In this document: positions 40,483 through 49,307 of the stretch, in pieces
Layout of the letters: every line of letters begins with the position of its first letter
How positions within the stretch are numbered: the first letter of the stretch is position 1
From: Aeromicrobium sp. IC_218
GTDB lineage: Bacteria > Actinomycetota > Actinomycetes > Propionibacteriales > Nocardioidaceae
Direction of reading: 5' to 3'
DNA: 64,000 nucleotides
NCBI RefSeq assembly: GCF_004336805.1
Contig: NZ_SJXM01000005.1
Location: 124,001-188,000, forward strand
The notes under the pieces: generated by a model
Database searches by the model: none
The model's input: the letters and a program-made list of their open reading frames with translations, nothing else
Told to the model about the DNA's origin: nothing
Program-made: the position numbers and the translations under genes

Positions 40483-41790
40483 TCAGGCCGTCTCGCGCGG
40501 CCAGACCACCTCGAAGCGCTCGAACACGACGTCCAGCTCGTCGACCCGCTCGGGGTCGAGGCCGAGCCGCTCGCACGAGCGGCGGAAGTACCGGCGGTGC
40601 CCGCGCAACCACGAGTCCCGGGTGCGGTCGTCCTCCCCCTCGTCCCAGGCGAACGCGTCGTCGACCGACTCCAGACGCCCGACGCGGACCTCGGACGTCC
40701 GCAGGACGACGGCCGGCACGCCGGCCCCGTCCGCGACGACCCAGTGGTCACCCGGCTGCGGCACGGGGTCGCCGTCCGCCTCGAACTGCGCGACGAGGTC
40801 GGCCGTCGCCCGCTTGGGCCCGTCGGTGACCAGCGCCAGCAGCTCGTCGCCCAGGCGCATCGAGTCGCCGAACGCCTCGAGCGGGGGCTGCTCGCCGTCG
40901 TGCTCGGGGTGGGCGGCGACGTACTCACGCCACAGGTCCGTCTCGGTGGCGACGTGGTGGAATCGTGACCCGACACCGCTGACCCGCGTCCGTCCGTCCG
41001 GACGTGACACGTCGACCAGCAGCCGACACGGCCGTCCCATGTCGTGTCCCTGCAGCACGGTCACCGGCACGGCAGCGTCGTGGCCGGTCGCCCGCAGCCA
41101 GCCGCCGAGCGCGGCAGCGGCCGCCCCGGTCGCCGGGTCCTCGTAGACCCCGCCGACCGGGAACGGGTTGCGGGCGTGGACGAGGTCGGGACGCTCGACG
41201 TGGAGCAGGCTCACCGTCGTCCATCCCTGGCCGAGCATGAGCGCCTTGAGCCGGTCGACGTCGTAGTCGAGCCGGGCGAGCCGCGCGCGCGACCCGGCGA
41301 ACACGAGCAGGTGGTGCATGCCGCCGAACGCGACCGCGGGGTGCCGGGCGGGGTCCAGCTCGTCGGACGACCAGCGCAGCGCCGACAGCGCCTCGGCCAG
41401 GACGTCCGGGGCGACCGACACGCTCGACGCCGGGACGCTCGTGAGGGTCGCGGTGGTGCCGTCCGCGCCGTGGGTGGTCTCGACCTCGATCGGCCCGGCC
41501 GGCGTCTCGAACGTCAGCGAGCCGATGCCGTCCCGCTCGGCCAGCGCGACGGCGGTCGCGACCGTGGCGTGGCCGCAGAAGCCCACCTCGTCGAGCGGGC
41601 TGAAGAACCGCAGCCGGTGACGGCCAGGACGGTCGGTCGGCTCGACGAAGGCGCACTCGGAGTAGCCGAGCCGCGCCGCCAGGGCGAGCCGGTCGGCGTC
41701 GCTCCAGGTGCGGGCGTCCAGGACGACCCCGGCCGGGTTGCCGCCGGACCCCTCGTCGGTGAACGCGGCGTAGTGCAGCACCTCGGTCAT
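40483..41790 (-). CDS. PhzF-family protein fused to an ASCH domain
   Basis: 435-residue two-domain protein. Residues 1 to about 285 are a PhzF/diaminopimelate-epimerase fold. The catalytic Glu is in GYSECAFVEPTD; GFCGHATVATAVAL and EDPATGAAAAALGGWL form the paired substrate loops. The rest (from about 300) is an ASCH domain: FGDSMRLGDELLALVTDGPK, then RATADLVAQFEADGDPVPQPGD, RTSEVRVGRLESVDDAFAWD. ASCH domains are thought to bind RNA or modified nucleosides, and some hydrolyse N4-acetylcytidine. A fusion with PhzF is unusual. The ATG has AAGGGA 5 nt upstream; an in-frame upstream ATG adds 18 unlikely residues. The substrate is unknown. Confidence 0.85.
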   Translation of the reverse strand: MTEVLHYAAFTDEGSGGNPAGVVLDARTWSDADRLALAARLGYSECAFVEPTDRPGRHRLRFFSPLDEVGFCGHATVATAVALAERDGIGSLTFETPAGPIEVETTHGADGTTATLTSVPASSVSVAPDVLAEALSALRWSSDELDPARHPAVAFGGMHHLLVFAGSRARLARLDYDVDRLKALMLGQGWTTVSLLHVERPDLVHARNPFPVGGVYEDPATGAAAAALGGWLRATGHDAAVPVTVLQGHDMGRPCRLLVDVSRPDGRTRVSGVGSRFHHVATETDLWREYVAAHPEHDGEQPPLEAFGDSMRLGDELLALVTDGPKRATADLVAQFEADGDPVPQPGDHWVVADGAGVPAVVLRTSEVRVGRLESVDDAFAWDEGEDDRTRDSWLRGHRRYFRRSCERLGLDPERVDELDVVFERFEVVWPRETA

Positions 41791-41918
41791 GGCGTCCCTT
41801 CGTCGTGCTCGGTCGAGCGGCCGTCCCACGGACGCGGTCGGCACCGCCGACGGTCACGCTAGTGCCGTCGACCCCGCCTCCGCTCCCATCTCGCTGGGAC
41901 GGGCGGAGGACGTCTCCG

Positions 41919-42836
41919 TCACAGGAAGCGCCAGGCGGCTCCAGCACCGACGCCGAACAGGCCGGCCGCGGCGGACCAGACGAGCGCCGGGGCCACGTGG
42001 CGCTCGCCGTGCCGGGCCCGGCCGCCGTCGGCGACGTGCTCGAGCGCGTCGGCGAGGTCGTCGGCGCCGTCGAACCGTCGGTCCGGGTCGAGGGCGGTGG
42101 CCTTGGCCAGGACGCCGTCGAGGGTGGCCGGGTCGACCCGCCGGGGCAGCCGCTCGGGACGCAGTCGGGGCGGCCGGTCGGTCTCGGTGCGCGTCACGAG
42201 GCTGTACGGGTCGCGGACGTCGAAGGGCAGCTCGCCGACCAGCAGGACGTACGCCAGCACGCCCAGCGCGTACACGTCGCAGCGCGCGTCGACGCCCTGC
42301 CCCAGCGCCTGCTCGGGGGCCATGAACGACGGCGTGCCGGTGGTGACCGTGATGCCGCTGGCCTCCGACAGCCGCTTCGAGCTGCCCAGGTCGGCCACGA
42401 CGACGCGCTCGGCGTCCCCGTCGCCGCGCAGCAGGAAGTTCGCCGGCTTCACGTCGCGGTGCACGACCCCGGCCTCGTGCAGGACGGCCACCGCGCGGGC
42501 GGCCTCCGCAGCCAGGCGCAGGGCCACGACCGGCTCGAGGGTGCCGTCGGCCCGGCCGGCCAGCGTCCCGCCCTCGGCGAGGTCCATGACGAAGAACGGC
42601 TGGCCGTCGTGCACGCCCATGTCGTGCACCCGCACCACGCGGTCGCTCTCGACCCGGCGCAGCAGCCGCGCCTCGGCCAGGAACCGCTCGCGCACGTCGG
42701 CGTGGTGCGCCCAGTTCTCGGCCAGCACCTTCACCGCGACCGGCACGTCGAGCTCGGTGTCGAAGCCCTGCCAGACGGTGGCGAACGCACCCGACCCGCG
42801 CACCGCGTCGAGCCGGTAGCGTCCGATGGTCCTCAC
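41919..42836 (-). CDS. Serine/threonine protein kinase with C-terminal membrane anchor
   Basis: 305-residue PknB-like kinase. It has a Gly loop RGSGAFATVWQG, Lys36 in VAVKVLAENW, catalytic loop HRDVKPANF (Asp128, Lys130), DLG in place of DFG (VVADLGSSKR), and a Thr-rich activation loop ending TTGTPSFMAPEQ. One predicted helix at the C-terminus (VWSAAAGLFGVGAGAA) would anchor it with nothing outside. Start is the GTG (MRTIGRYRLD). A CATACT box ends 7 nt before it and no ribosome site is seen. It is divergent from an ECF sigma gene across about 40 bp, which hints at a shared control circuit. Confidence 0.9.
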   Translation of the reverse strand: MRTIGRYRLDAVRGSGAFATVWQGFDTELDVPVAVKVLAENWAHHADVRERFLAEARLLRRVESDRVVRVHDMGVHDGQPFFVMDLAEGGTLAGRADGTLEPVVALRLAAEAARAVAVLHEAGVVHRDVKPANFLLRGDGDAERVVVADLGSSKRLSEASGITVTTGTPSFMAPEQALGQGVDARCDVYALGVLAYVLLVGELPFDVRDPYSLVTRTETDRPPRLRPERLPRRVDPATLDGVLAKATALDPDRRFDGADDLADALEHVADGGRARHGERHVAPALVWSAAAGLFGVGAGAAWRFL

Positions 42837-42876
42837 CGGCCCCAGTATGGTCACCCCGAGCCGGAGGAGGAGCCAG

Positions 42877-43437
42877 GTGATCGACGAGTCGCTGGTCGCG
42901 CAGGCCCGGTCGGGCGATCCCGTTGCGCTCGAGGCGCTGCTGCATGCGGTGCGGCCGGACGTCATGCGCCGCTGCTCGCGCGTGCTGCCGCTCCACCAGG
43001 ACGCCGAGGACGCCGCCCAGGAGGCGCTGCTCACGATCGCCACGCGGCTGGACTCCTACGACGGGCGCGGCTCGTTCGCCGGCTGGGTCGCCGCCGTCGC
43101 GACCAACACCGCCCGCGCCGCGTACCGGACGATGCGCCGCCGTGCCGTCGAGTCCGGCTCGGCCGAGCCGCCCGAGCGGGCGGACCCGCGCACGACCAGC
43201 GTCGTCGCCGGCACCCGGCTGGACGTGCTGGAGGCCCTCGACCGGCTCGAGCACGACCACCCCGCCGCCGTCCGGGCCTTCGTGCTGCGCGACCTCGCCG
43301 AGCTCTCGTACGCCGACGTCGCCGCCCAGCTGGACGTGCCGGTGGGCACCGTGAAGGCGCGCATCCACACCGCGCGCAGGCACGTGCGCGAGAATCTTCG
43401 TCCTGCCGACAACTTTTCGTCCGCCCCGCGCATCTAA
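42877..43437 (+). CDS. ECF-type RNA polymerase sigma factor
   Basis: 186-residue extracytoplasmic-function sigma factor. Region 2 is VRPDVMRRCSRVLPLHQDAE followed by DAAQEALLTIATRL, with SYDGRGSFAGWVAAVATNTA. Region 4 is LRDLAELSYADVAAQLDVPV then GTVKARIHTARRHVRENL. The GTG has GGAGGAGG 6 nt upstream; an earlier ATG (42826) lies inside the divergent kinase gene and is rejected. No anti-sigma factor with a zinc motif is adjacent. The next gene codes a membrane-anchored or secreted protein, and the divergent gene a membrane kinase, either of which could govern it. Confidence 0.92.
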   Translation: MIDESLVAQARSGDPVALEALLHAVRPDVMRRCSRVLPLHQDAEDAAQEALLTIATRLDSYDGRGSFAGWVAAVATNTARAAYRTMRRRAVESGSAEPPERADPRTTSVVAGTRLDVLEALDRLEHDHPAAVRAFVLRDLAELSYADVAAQLDVPVGTVKARIHTARRHVRENLRPADNFSSAPRI

Positions 43438-43469
43438 CCGGTGTCAGCCCTCTCGACAGGAGCACCCCC

Positions 43470-44114
43470 ATGCGTGTGAAGCCCGCCGCCCTCGTCCTCG
43501 TCTCCGCCCTCGCCCTGGGCGGCGTGGCCGGGGTCCTCGTGCGCAGCGTCCAGGACGACCGCCCGACCGGTGACGCGCGTCCGGCGGTCTCCGCCTCGTC
43601 GGACCCCACCGCGTCCGCCACCCCGACCCCGTCGACCGCCCCGGCCGCCGCCGACCCCGCGGTGCTGTCGCCCGGCCGCGCCGGGCCCGTCGAGGTGGGC
43701 ATGAGCAAGGACGCCGCCCTCGCGACCGGCTTCCTGGACGCCGACGTCCCGGGCGCGGACGGGTGCCCCGACCTGCCGCTCGTCTGGAAGCCCGCCCTGG
43801 CCGACACGTTCGACGTGCAGACGCTGGGCAACGGTGAGATCAGCTCGATCGGCGTCCGCGGCACCGGGCCCCGCACTGCCGCCGGGCTCGGGGTCGGCAG
43901 TACCGCCGAGGAGGTCCGCCGCGTCGTCGACGAGGACACCGCGCAGGAGGCGGGCTTCGGCCAGTCCGGGCTGTTCGACTACGACGACCAGACCGGACGC
44001 TGGATCGGCTACCTCTTCGACGCCAGCCCAGACCGGCTGCGCGGGTCCGACGTCGTCTCGTTCGTCGAGCTCACCAAGGGCGCCCAGCCCGGGCTCGTCC
44101 GCTCCGGATGCTGA
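43470..44114 (+). CDS. Exported or membrane-anchored hypothetical protein
   Basis: 214 residues. One hydrophobic helix at residues 6-26 (ALVLVSALALGGVAGVLV) has no lipobox. A Ser/Thr/Pro/Ala-rich linker follows (SASSDPTASATPTPSTAPAA), then an acidic globular domain. It has GVGSTAEEVRRVVDEDTAQE and ends ELTKGAQPGLVRSGC, with three cysteines in total, two of them able to pair. The GxGxTxxEV pattern recalls small SmpA/OmlA-like or LppP-like beta domains. The ATG has ACAGGAG 7 nt upstream. It lies 32 nt behind the sigma factor and is probably in its operon. Function is unknown. Confidence 0.75.
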   Translation: MRVKPAALVLVSALALGGVAGVLVRSVQDDRPTGDARPAVSASSDPTASATPTPSTAPAAADPAVLSPGRAGPVEVGMSKDAALATGFLDADVPGADGCPDLPLVWKPALADTFDVQTLGNGEISSIGVRGTGPRTAAGLGVGSTAEEVRRVVDEDTAQEAGFGQSGLFDYDDQTGRWIGYLFDASPDRLRGSDVVSFVELTKGAQPGLVRSGC

Positions 44115-44238
44115 CCGGGCCCGCCCCCGGCCCGGCGACCGCGACGTCCCGCGGTTTCCCGGACGCGCCCGCCCGGATCCACTTGAATGGACGTCGAGCG
44201 GCGCCTGGGCGGCGGGCCGCCAGTGACGGAGGAGCGTC

Positions 44239-47200
44239 GTGAAGATCAACGTCCTCGGCCCGCTCGCGGTCTCGCGCGACGACGAGGAGGTCGACGTCGG
44301 TCCCCGGCGCAACCGCGAGGTGCTGGCCGCGCTGCTCACCCGCGCCGGCAGCGTCGTCCCGCTCGACACCCTCGTCGACGAGGTCTGGGGCGACAGCCGG
44401 GTCGCGCCGGGCTCGGTGCACGTGGTGGTGTCGCGGCTCCGGTCGCGCGTCGGCGACGGGCTCGTCCAGACCCAGACGCCCGGCTACCGGCTCGTCCTGG
44501 ACGGCCACGAGCTCGACGCGGACGTCTTCGAGTCGCACCTGCGGGCGGCCCGCGAGAGCGACGACCCCGCCGCGGCGCGCGCGAGCATCCAGGCGGCCCT
44601 GGCCCTGTGGCGGGGCGACGCGTACGCCGACGTGCAGCTGCGCTCGGCGCGCACCGAGGCCGACCGGCTGCACGCGATGCGCCTGTCCGCGCACGAGCAG
44701 CTGGCCCGGCTCGACCTCGACGAGGGCCGGCACGACGAGGTCGCCGAGCGGCTGGCCGTGCTGGTCGACGCCTACCCGCTCGACGAGGGCCTGCTGACGC
44801 CGCTGATGCTGGCGCTGTACCGGGGCGGTCGCCAGGCCGACGCCCTCGCCGTGCTCGACCGCGCCCGCCGCTGCCTGGACGAGGAGCTCGGCGTCGAGCC
44901 GACCCCGGCGACGCGCGACATGCACCAGCGCATCCTGCGCCAGGACCCCTCCCTCGACCACGTGCCCGCGGCCGCGCCGGTCCGCCCCGACGAGCCCGAC
45001 CGCCCCTCGCTCATCGGCCGCCACGACGAGCTCGAGCGGCTCGTCGGCGAGGTGCGCCGCGGCTGGACGTCCGGGCTGTCCGTCACGTCCGTGGTCGGCG
45101 AGGCCGGCATCGGCAAGACCCGACTCGTCGAGGAAGCCGCCGCCCGCGCCACCGACGACGGCGCGCTCGTCGCCTTCGGACGCTGCTGGGACACCGACGG
45201 CACGCCCGCGATGTGGCCCTGGGAGCAGGTGCTCTCGGGACTGGCGGACCGGCTCGACCCCGGCCTGCTGGAGGAGGCGACCACCGGCCGCGGCCAGCTC
45301 GCCCGGCTGCTCGTCCGCTCGGACGACACCGCTCCCCTGCCGGTCACGTCCGACGTCGCCCCGACCCGGCTCTACGACGCGGTCACCGCGTTCGTCGAGA
45401 CCGTCTCGGCCCGGCAGCCGCTCGTGCTCGTGCTGGAGGACATGCACTGGGCCGACCCCGGCTCCATCGAGCTGCTCGACTACCTGCTGACGTCGTGCCG
45501 CGGTGGACGCGTCGCGGTCGTGCTGACCGTGCGCGACCCGGACGGCTCGCTCGTCTGCTCGCGCGCGCTGACCGCCACGCTCGCCCGGGCCGCGGGCACC
45601 GTGCGCATCGACCTGTCCGGACTGGACGTGCCGGAGGTGCAGGAGCTGGCCACCCGCAGCCTCGGCGCCCCCGTCCCGCTGGCCACGGCGCGCGCGCTGC
45701 GCGAGCGCACCGACGGCAACCCGTTCTACGTCGGCGAGCTCGCGCGGCTCTACGGCGACGAGCGGCGCCGGCACGGACGCGGCGACACCCCCGTGCCCAG
45801 CGGCGTCCGGGCGGTCATCGAGCGTCGCCTGCGCCACCTGCCCGACGGCGACGCCGACGTGCTGGCCGCCGCGGCCGTCATCGGCCGCACCTTCGGCCTG
45901 CTGCTGCTCGAGGACGTCACGGGCACCGGGCGGCTCGCGCTGCTCGAGACGATCGACCGGGCGATGACGGCGGGGATCCTGACCCCGGCCGACGACGTCC
46001 TGGAGTACCGGTTCAGCCACGCCCTCGTGCAGGAGACGCTCACGGTCAGGATGAGCCTGGCCCGCCGGGCCGCCGTCCACGCCGCGGTCGCCGAGTCCCT
46101 GCAGGCCCGGCACGGGCCGGACGCGGTGCACGCCGCCGCGATCGCCCACCACTTCCTCGAGGCCCACCCGCACGCCGACGCGGCGAAGGCCATCCGCGCC
46201 TCGCTGCACGCCGCCGCCCTGGCGCAGCAGCGCCTGGCCTTCGACGACGCCGAGCGGCTGGTCCGGCGCGCCCTCGAGCTCGTCGGGGTGGTGCCCGCCG
46301 ACCGGGCCGCCGCGCTCGAGGTCGAGCTTCGGGTCCGGCTCGGCTCGCTGCTGACCCTGCGCCACGGCTACAACGGGCCGGGCGTCGCCGAGGAGCGTCG
46401 CCGGGTGCTCGAGCTGAGCGGACCGGGCGGGGCGGTGCCGGACCTGTTCTCGGCGCACTGGGGCACGTGGGGCGGCGCCCTGGTCTCGGGCCACCTGGAC
46501 GAGGCCGGCGCCGCCGTCCGGGCGCTGCAGGACGCCGCCGACGCCACGGGCGACCCGGGTCTCGCCCTCGCCACGCTGGTGGCTCGCGGCCAGACCGCCT
46601 GGCACCTCGGCCGGTTGACCGAGACCCGGGACGCCATGGAGCGCGCGGTCGCGCTGGCCGACGCCGCCGCGACGCCGTTCGACCTCGACCTGTGGCTCCA
46701 GCACCCCGGCGTCCAGGCCCGCATCTGGCTGTCCCTGGCGGTGGCCCAGCAGGGCGACCTGGAGCTGTCGCACCGCATCACGCGGGAGGCCGCGGAGGCG
46801 GCGCGGGACTCCGGCCACCTCTACACGGTCAGCTTCCAGCTCATCGCCGAGGGCGTGCGCAGCGTCGTGCTCGACCGGCCCGAGGCGGCCGTCGAGCACG
46901 CCCGCCGTGGGCAGGAGCTGGCCGTCGCCAACGGCTTCCTGCAGCTGCAGGCGTTCGCGCTCATGCCGATCGGCTGGGGAACCGGCCGGCTCGGTGACCC
47001 GGAGGCCGGGCTGGCCATGCTCGAGGCCGCGATCGCGGCCTTCACGTCGCTCTCGGACCGGCACCTGTTCGGCCCGTTCATGCTGCGCCTGGCCGCCGAC
47101 CTCCACGGCCGGGCCGGACGAGCCGAGGAGGCGCTGCGCCTCACCGACGCCGCGCTGGCCCACACCGAGCGCACCGGCGAACGGTTCGACCTGGTCGACC

Positions 47201-47322
47201 TGCACCTGCTGCGCGCCCGGCTGCTGGCCGACGACACGGCCGCGGCCGGGGCCGAGCACGCGCGCGCGGCCGAGGTCGCCCGGGCCGAGGGCGCCGGGCT
47301 CCACCTCGACGGCCGGCACTGA
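44239..47322 (+). CDS. SARP/AfsR-type transcriptional activator with AAA ATPase
   Basis: 1027-residue regulator. The N-terminal OmpR-like DNA-binding domain is MKINVLGPLAVSRDDEEVDV with VVPLDTLVDEVWGDS and SRLRSRVG. A bacterial transcriptional activation (BTAD) domain occupies about residues 95-240 (DADVFESHLRAARESDD; DEELGVEPTPATRDMHQRIL). A STAND/AAA ATPase follows with Walker A GEAGIGKTR near 294 and Walker B LVLVLEDMHWAD near 400. The C-terminal half is TPR-like helices. The GTG has GGAGGAG 4 nt upstream. Such proteins switch on secondary metabolism or sugar genes. No biosynthetic cluster adjoins it, so the targets are not obvious. Confidence 0.92.
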   Translation: MKINVLGPLAVSRDDEEVDVGPRRNREVLAALLTRAGSVVPLDTLVDEVWGDSRVAPGSVHVVVSRLRSRVGDGLVQTQTPGYRLVLDGHELDADVFESHLRAARESDDPAAARASIQAALALWRGDAYADVQLRSARTEADRLHAMRLSAHEQLARLDLDEGRHDEVAERLAVLVDAYPLDEGLLTPLMLALYRGGRQADALAVLDRARRCLDEELGVEPTPATRDMHQRILRQDPSLDHVPAAAPVRPDEPDRPSLIGRHDELERLVGEVRRGWTSGLSVTSVVGEAGIGKTRLVEEAAARATDDGALVAFGRCWDTDGTPAMWPWEQVLSGLADRLDPGLLEEATTGRGQLARLLVRSDDTAPLPVTSDVAPTRLYDAVTAFVETVSARQPLVLVLEDMHWADPGSIELLDYLLTSCRGGRVAVVLTVRDPDGSLVCSRALTATLARAAGTVRIDLSGLDVPEVQELATRSLGAPVPLATARALRERTDGNPFYVGELARLYGDERRRHGRGDTPVPSGVRAVIERRLRHLPDGDADVLAAAAVIGRTFGLLLLEDVTGTGRLALLETIDRAMTAGILTPADDVLEYRFSHALVQETLTVRMSLARRAAVHAAVAESLQARHGPDAVHAAAIAHHFLEAHPHADAAKAIRASLHAAALAQQRLAFDDAERLVRRALELVGVVPADRAAALEVELRVRLGSLLTLRHGYNGPGVAEERRRVLELSGPGGAVPDLFSAHWGTWGGALVSGHLDEAGAAVRALQDAADATGDPGLALATLVARGQTAWHLGRLTETRDAMERAVALADAAATPFDLDLWLQHPGVQARIWLSLAVAQQGDLELSHRITREAAEAARDSGHLYTVSFQLIAEGVRSVVLDRPEAAVEHARRGQELAVANGFLQLQAFALMPIGWGTGRLGDPEAGLAMLEAAIAAFTSLSDRHLFGPFMLRLAADLHGRAGRAEEALRLTDAALAHTERTGERFDLVDLHLLRARLLADDTAAAGAEHARAAEVARAEGAGLHLDGRH

Positions 47323-47341
47323 GCCGGACGTCCGATCGCGG

Positions 47342-48010
47342 TCAGCGCGAGCCGGAGAACGGTCCCCGCAGCGCCGCCCACTGCAGCAGCATCACGGTCT
47401 TGGCGTCCACGACGTCCGTGCCGATGGACGCGAGCGCCGTGTCGAAGTCGAGCTCGACGACCTCGATGTCCTCGCCCTCCTCGGCGAGCCCGGCGCGCGA
47501 CCCGTCGAGCCCGCGGACGCTGTAGGGCGCGGCGAAGAAGTGCAGCCGCTCGGTGACCGAGCCGGGGCTCATGTAGACGTCGAAGACGTGCTCGACGTCG
47601 CCGACCTCGACCCCGGTCTCCTCGGCCGCCTCGCGCCGGATGGCGTCCTCGGGCGAGTCGTCGTCGAGCAGCCCGGCTGCCGTCTCCAGCAGCATCCCGT
47701 CGGGGTGGTCGTTGACGTAGACCGCGTAGCGGAACTGCCGGGTGAGCAGCACGGTGCGCCGCTCGGGCTCGTACAGCAGGATCGTCGCACCGTCGCCGCG
47801 GTCGTACGTCTCACGCCGCTCGGTGCTGACCGTGCCGTCCGGGTGCGTGTAGTCGTAGGTGGTGGCCCGCAGCACGCACCAGTCGCTGGCCAGCAGCTCG
47901 ACCTCGCGCACCCGCACGCGCGGGTTGCGCCGCAGGTCGAGCCCGGTCAGGTGCAGGCCGGTGCGTCCCCGGCGGTCGGGGACGTCGGCGCCAGGGGTTC
48001 CGTCGGTCAC
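47342..48010 (-). CDS. NudK-like Nudix hydrolase (GDP-mannose/ADP-sugar type)
   Basis: 222-residue Nudix protein. The catalytic box is AGLLDDDSPEDAIRREAAEE with TG following, in which the first Glu of the classic box is Asp. The same LLDxDxPE form is found in E. coli NudK, a GDP-mannose hydrolase. ATILLYEPERRTVLLTRQFR and YMSPGSVTERLHFFAAPY complete the ADP-sugar pyrophosphatase fold. The GTG start lies 4 nt after the tmsB stop with no clear ribosome site, suggesting coupling to the lipid-gene pair. The link to lipid methylation is not evident and may be only shared transcription. Confidence 0.83.
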   Translation of the reverse strand: MTDGTPGADVPDRRGRTGLHLTGLDLRRNPRVRVREVELLASDWCVLRATTYDYTHPDGTVSTERRETYDRGDGATILLYEPERRTVLLTRQFRYAVYVNDHPDGMLLETAAGLLDDDSPEDAIRREAAEETGVEVGDVEHVFDVYMSPGSVTERLHFFAAPYSVRGLDGSRAGLAEEGEDIEVVELDFDTALASIGTDVVDAKTVMLLQWAALRGPFSGSR

Positions 48011-48014
48011 GTGG

Positions 48015-49307
48015 CTAGGACAGCCAGGTCGGGCGCAGCGGGAAGCCGGACGTGCCGTCGGGCGCGTTCTTGACCGCCAGCACGTGGTGCAGCTCGATCT
48101 CGTCGCGCTCGAAGGCGATGCGCGAACCGGCCATGTACAGGCCCCAGATCTTGGCCCGGCCGAGCGACACCTCGCGCAGCGCCTCGTCCCAGTTCCGCTC
48201 CAGGTTGGCGCACCAGGCCTCGAGCGTCCGCGCGTAGTGCTCGCGGATGTTCTCGGTGTGCCGCACCTCCAGGCCGACGTCCTGGACGGTCGAGACGATC
48301 GTCCCGGACCCGGCCAGCTCGCCATCGGGGAAGACGTACCGGTCGATGAAGGCGCCCGCGGACGTCGGCGAGACGTTGTCACGGCGCGTGATGCAGTGGT
48401 TGAGCAGGCGGCCGCCGACGGCCAGCTTGTCGCGCAGGAACGAGAAGTACGCCGGGTAGTTCTTCACGCCGATGTGCTCGGTCATGCCGATCGAGCTGAT
48501 CGCGTCGAAGCCGGACTCGAGCACGTCGCGGTAGTCGCTGAAGCGCACCTCGGCCAGGTGCTCCAGGCCGCGCTCCTTGATCGCCTTCTGCGCCCACTCG
48601 GCCTGCTCCTGCGACAGCGTCACGCCGAGCACCTTGACCCCGTAGTGCTCGGCGGCGTGCATGACCATGCCGCCCCAGCCGCAGCCGACGTCGAGCAGGC
48701 GCTGACCCGGCTGCAGGTCGAGCTTGCGGCAGACCAGGTCGAACTTCTCGGCCTGCGCCTCCTCCAGCGTCGCGTCCGCCGTCGGGTAGACCGCGCAGGT
48801 GTACGCCATCGACGGGCCGAGCACGAGCTCGTAGAACCGGTTCGACACGTCGTAGTGGTGGTGGATGGCGTCGGCGTCGCGCACCTTGGTGTGGCGCAGG
48901 CCCTCGAGCGTCCGGCGCCAGCGCGGCAGGTGCTCCTCGACCGGCGGCGCGGGCGGGACGAGGTTGCCCACGCCCAGGCCGCGCACGATCTTCACCAGCT
49001 CGGCGGGCGGCGGCAGCTTGAAGCTGAGCTTGCTCAGGATCTCGGTCATGAGCGGGTACGGGTCGCCCGGGTGGACGCCCTCGATCTCCAGGTCGCCGGC
49101 CACGTAGGCGCGGGCGAAGCCCAGGTCGCCGGGGGCCGTGACCAGGAAGGCCAGGCCGCGCTGGTTGAGCAGCCGCACCGTGTACGGCGACGCGGGGTCG
49201 CCGGTGGTGCTGCCGTCGTAGGCCTCGAAGCGGAACGGGATGCCGTGGCGCATGAGCCGCTCGAGGGCTCCGGCGATGGTGATGCGCTCGGGGTCGAGCA
49301 GGGTCAT
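48015..49307 (-). CDS. tmsB: SAM-dependent fatty acyl methyltransferase (cyclopropane synthase family, TmsB/BfaB-like)
   Basis: 430-residue cytoplasmic methyltransferase of the cyclopropane-fatty-acid synthase family. SAM motif I is LLDVGCGWGGMVMHAAEHYG. The bicarbonate/active-site region is AISSIGMTEHIGVKNYPAYF, followed by LNHCITRRDN and FIDRYVFPDGEL. Beside an FAD oxidoreductase gene this enzyme class adds a methylene at C10 of oleoyl phospholipids; the partner reduces it to 10-methylstearate (tuberculostearic acid), as shown for BfaB/TmsB systems. The ATG overlaps the tmsA stop (ATGA). Symbol is by context; a plain cyclopropane synthase is the alternative. Confidence 0.85.
   Translation of the reverse strand: MTLLDPERITIAGALERLMRHGIPFRFEAYDGSTTGDPASPYTVRLLNQRGLAFLVTAPGDLGFARAYVAGDLEIEGVHPGDPYPLMTEILSKLSFKLPPPAELVKIVRGLGVGNLVPPAPPVEEHLPRWRRTLEGLRHTKVRDADAIHHHYDVSNRFYELVLGPSMAYTCAVYPTADATLEEAQAEKFDLVCRKLDLQPGQRLLDVGCGWGGMVMHAAEHYGVKVLGVTLSQEQAEWAQKAIKERGLEHLAEVRFSDYRDVLESGFDAISSIGMTEHIGVKNYPAYFSFLRDKLAVGGRLLNHCITRRDNVSPTSAGAFIDRYVFPDGELAGSGTIVSTVQDVGLEVRHTENIREHYARTLEAWCANLERNWDEALREVSLGRAKIWGLYMAGSRIAFERDEIELHHVLAVKNAPDGTSGFPLRPTWLS

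Noticed and set aside
44115..44238. Possible regulatory RNA in the GC-rich gap before the SARP-type gene
   Set aside because: Only short GC inverted repeats of the kind expected by chance at this composition are present, with no recognised riboswitch or terminator.
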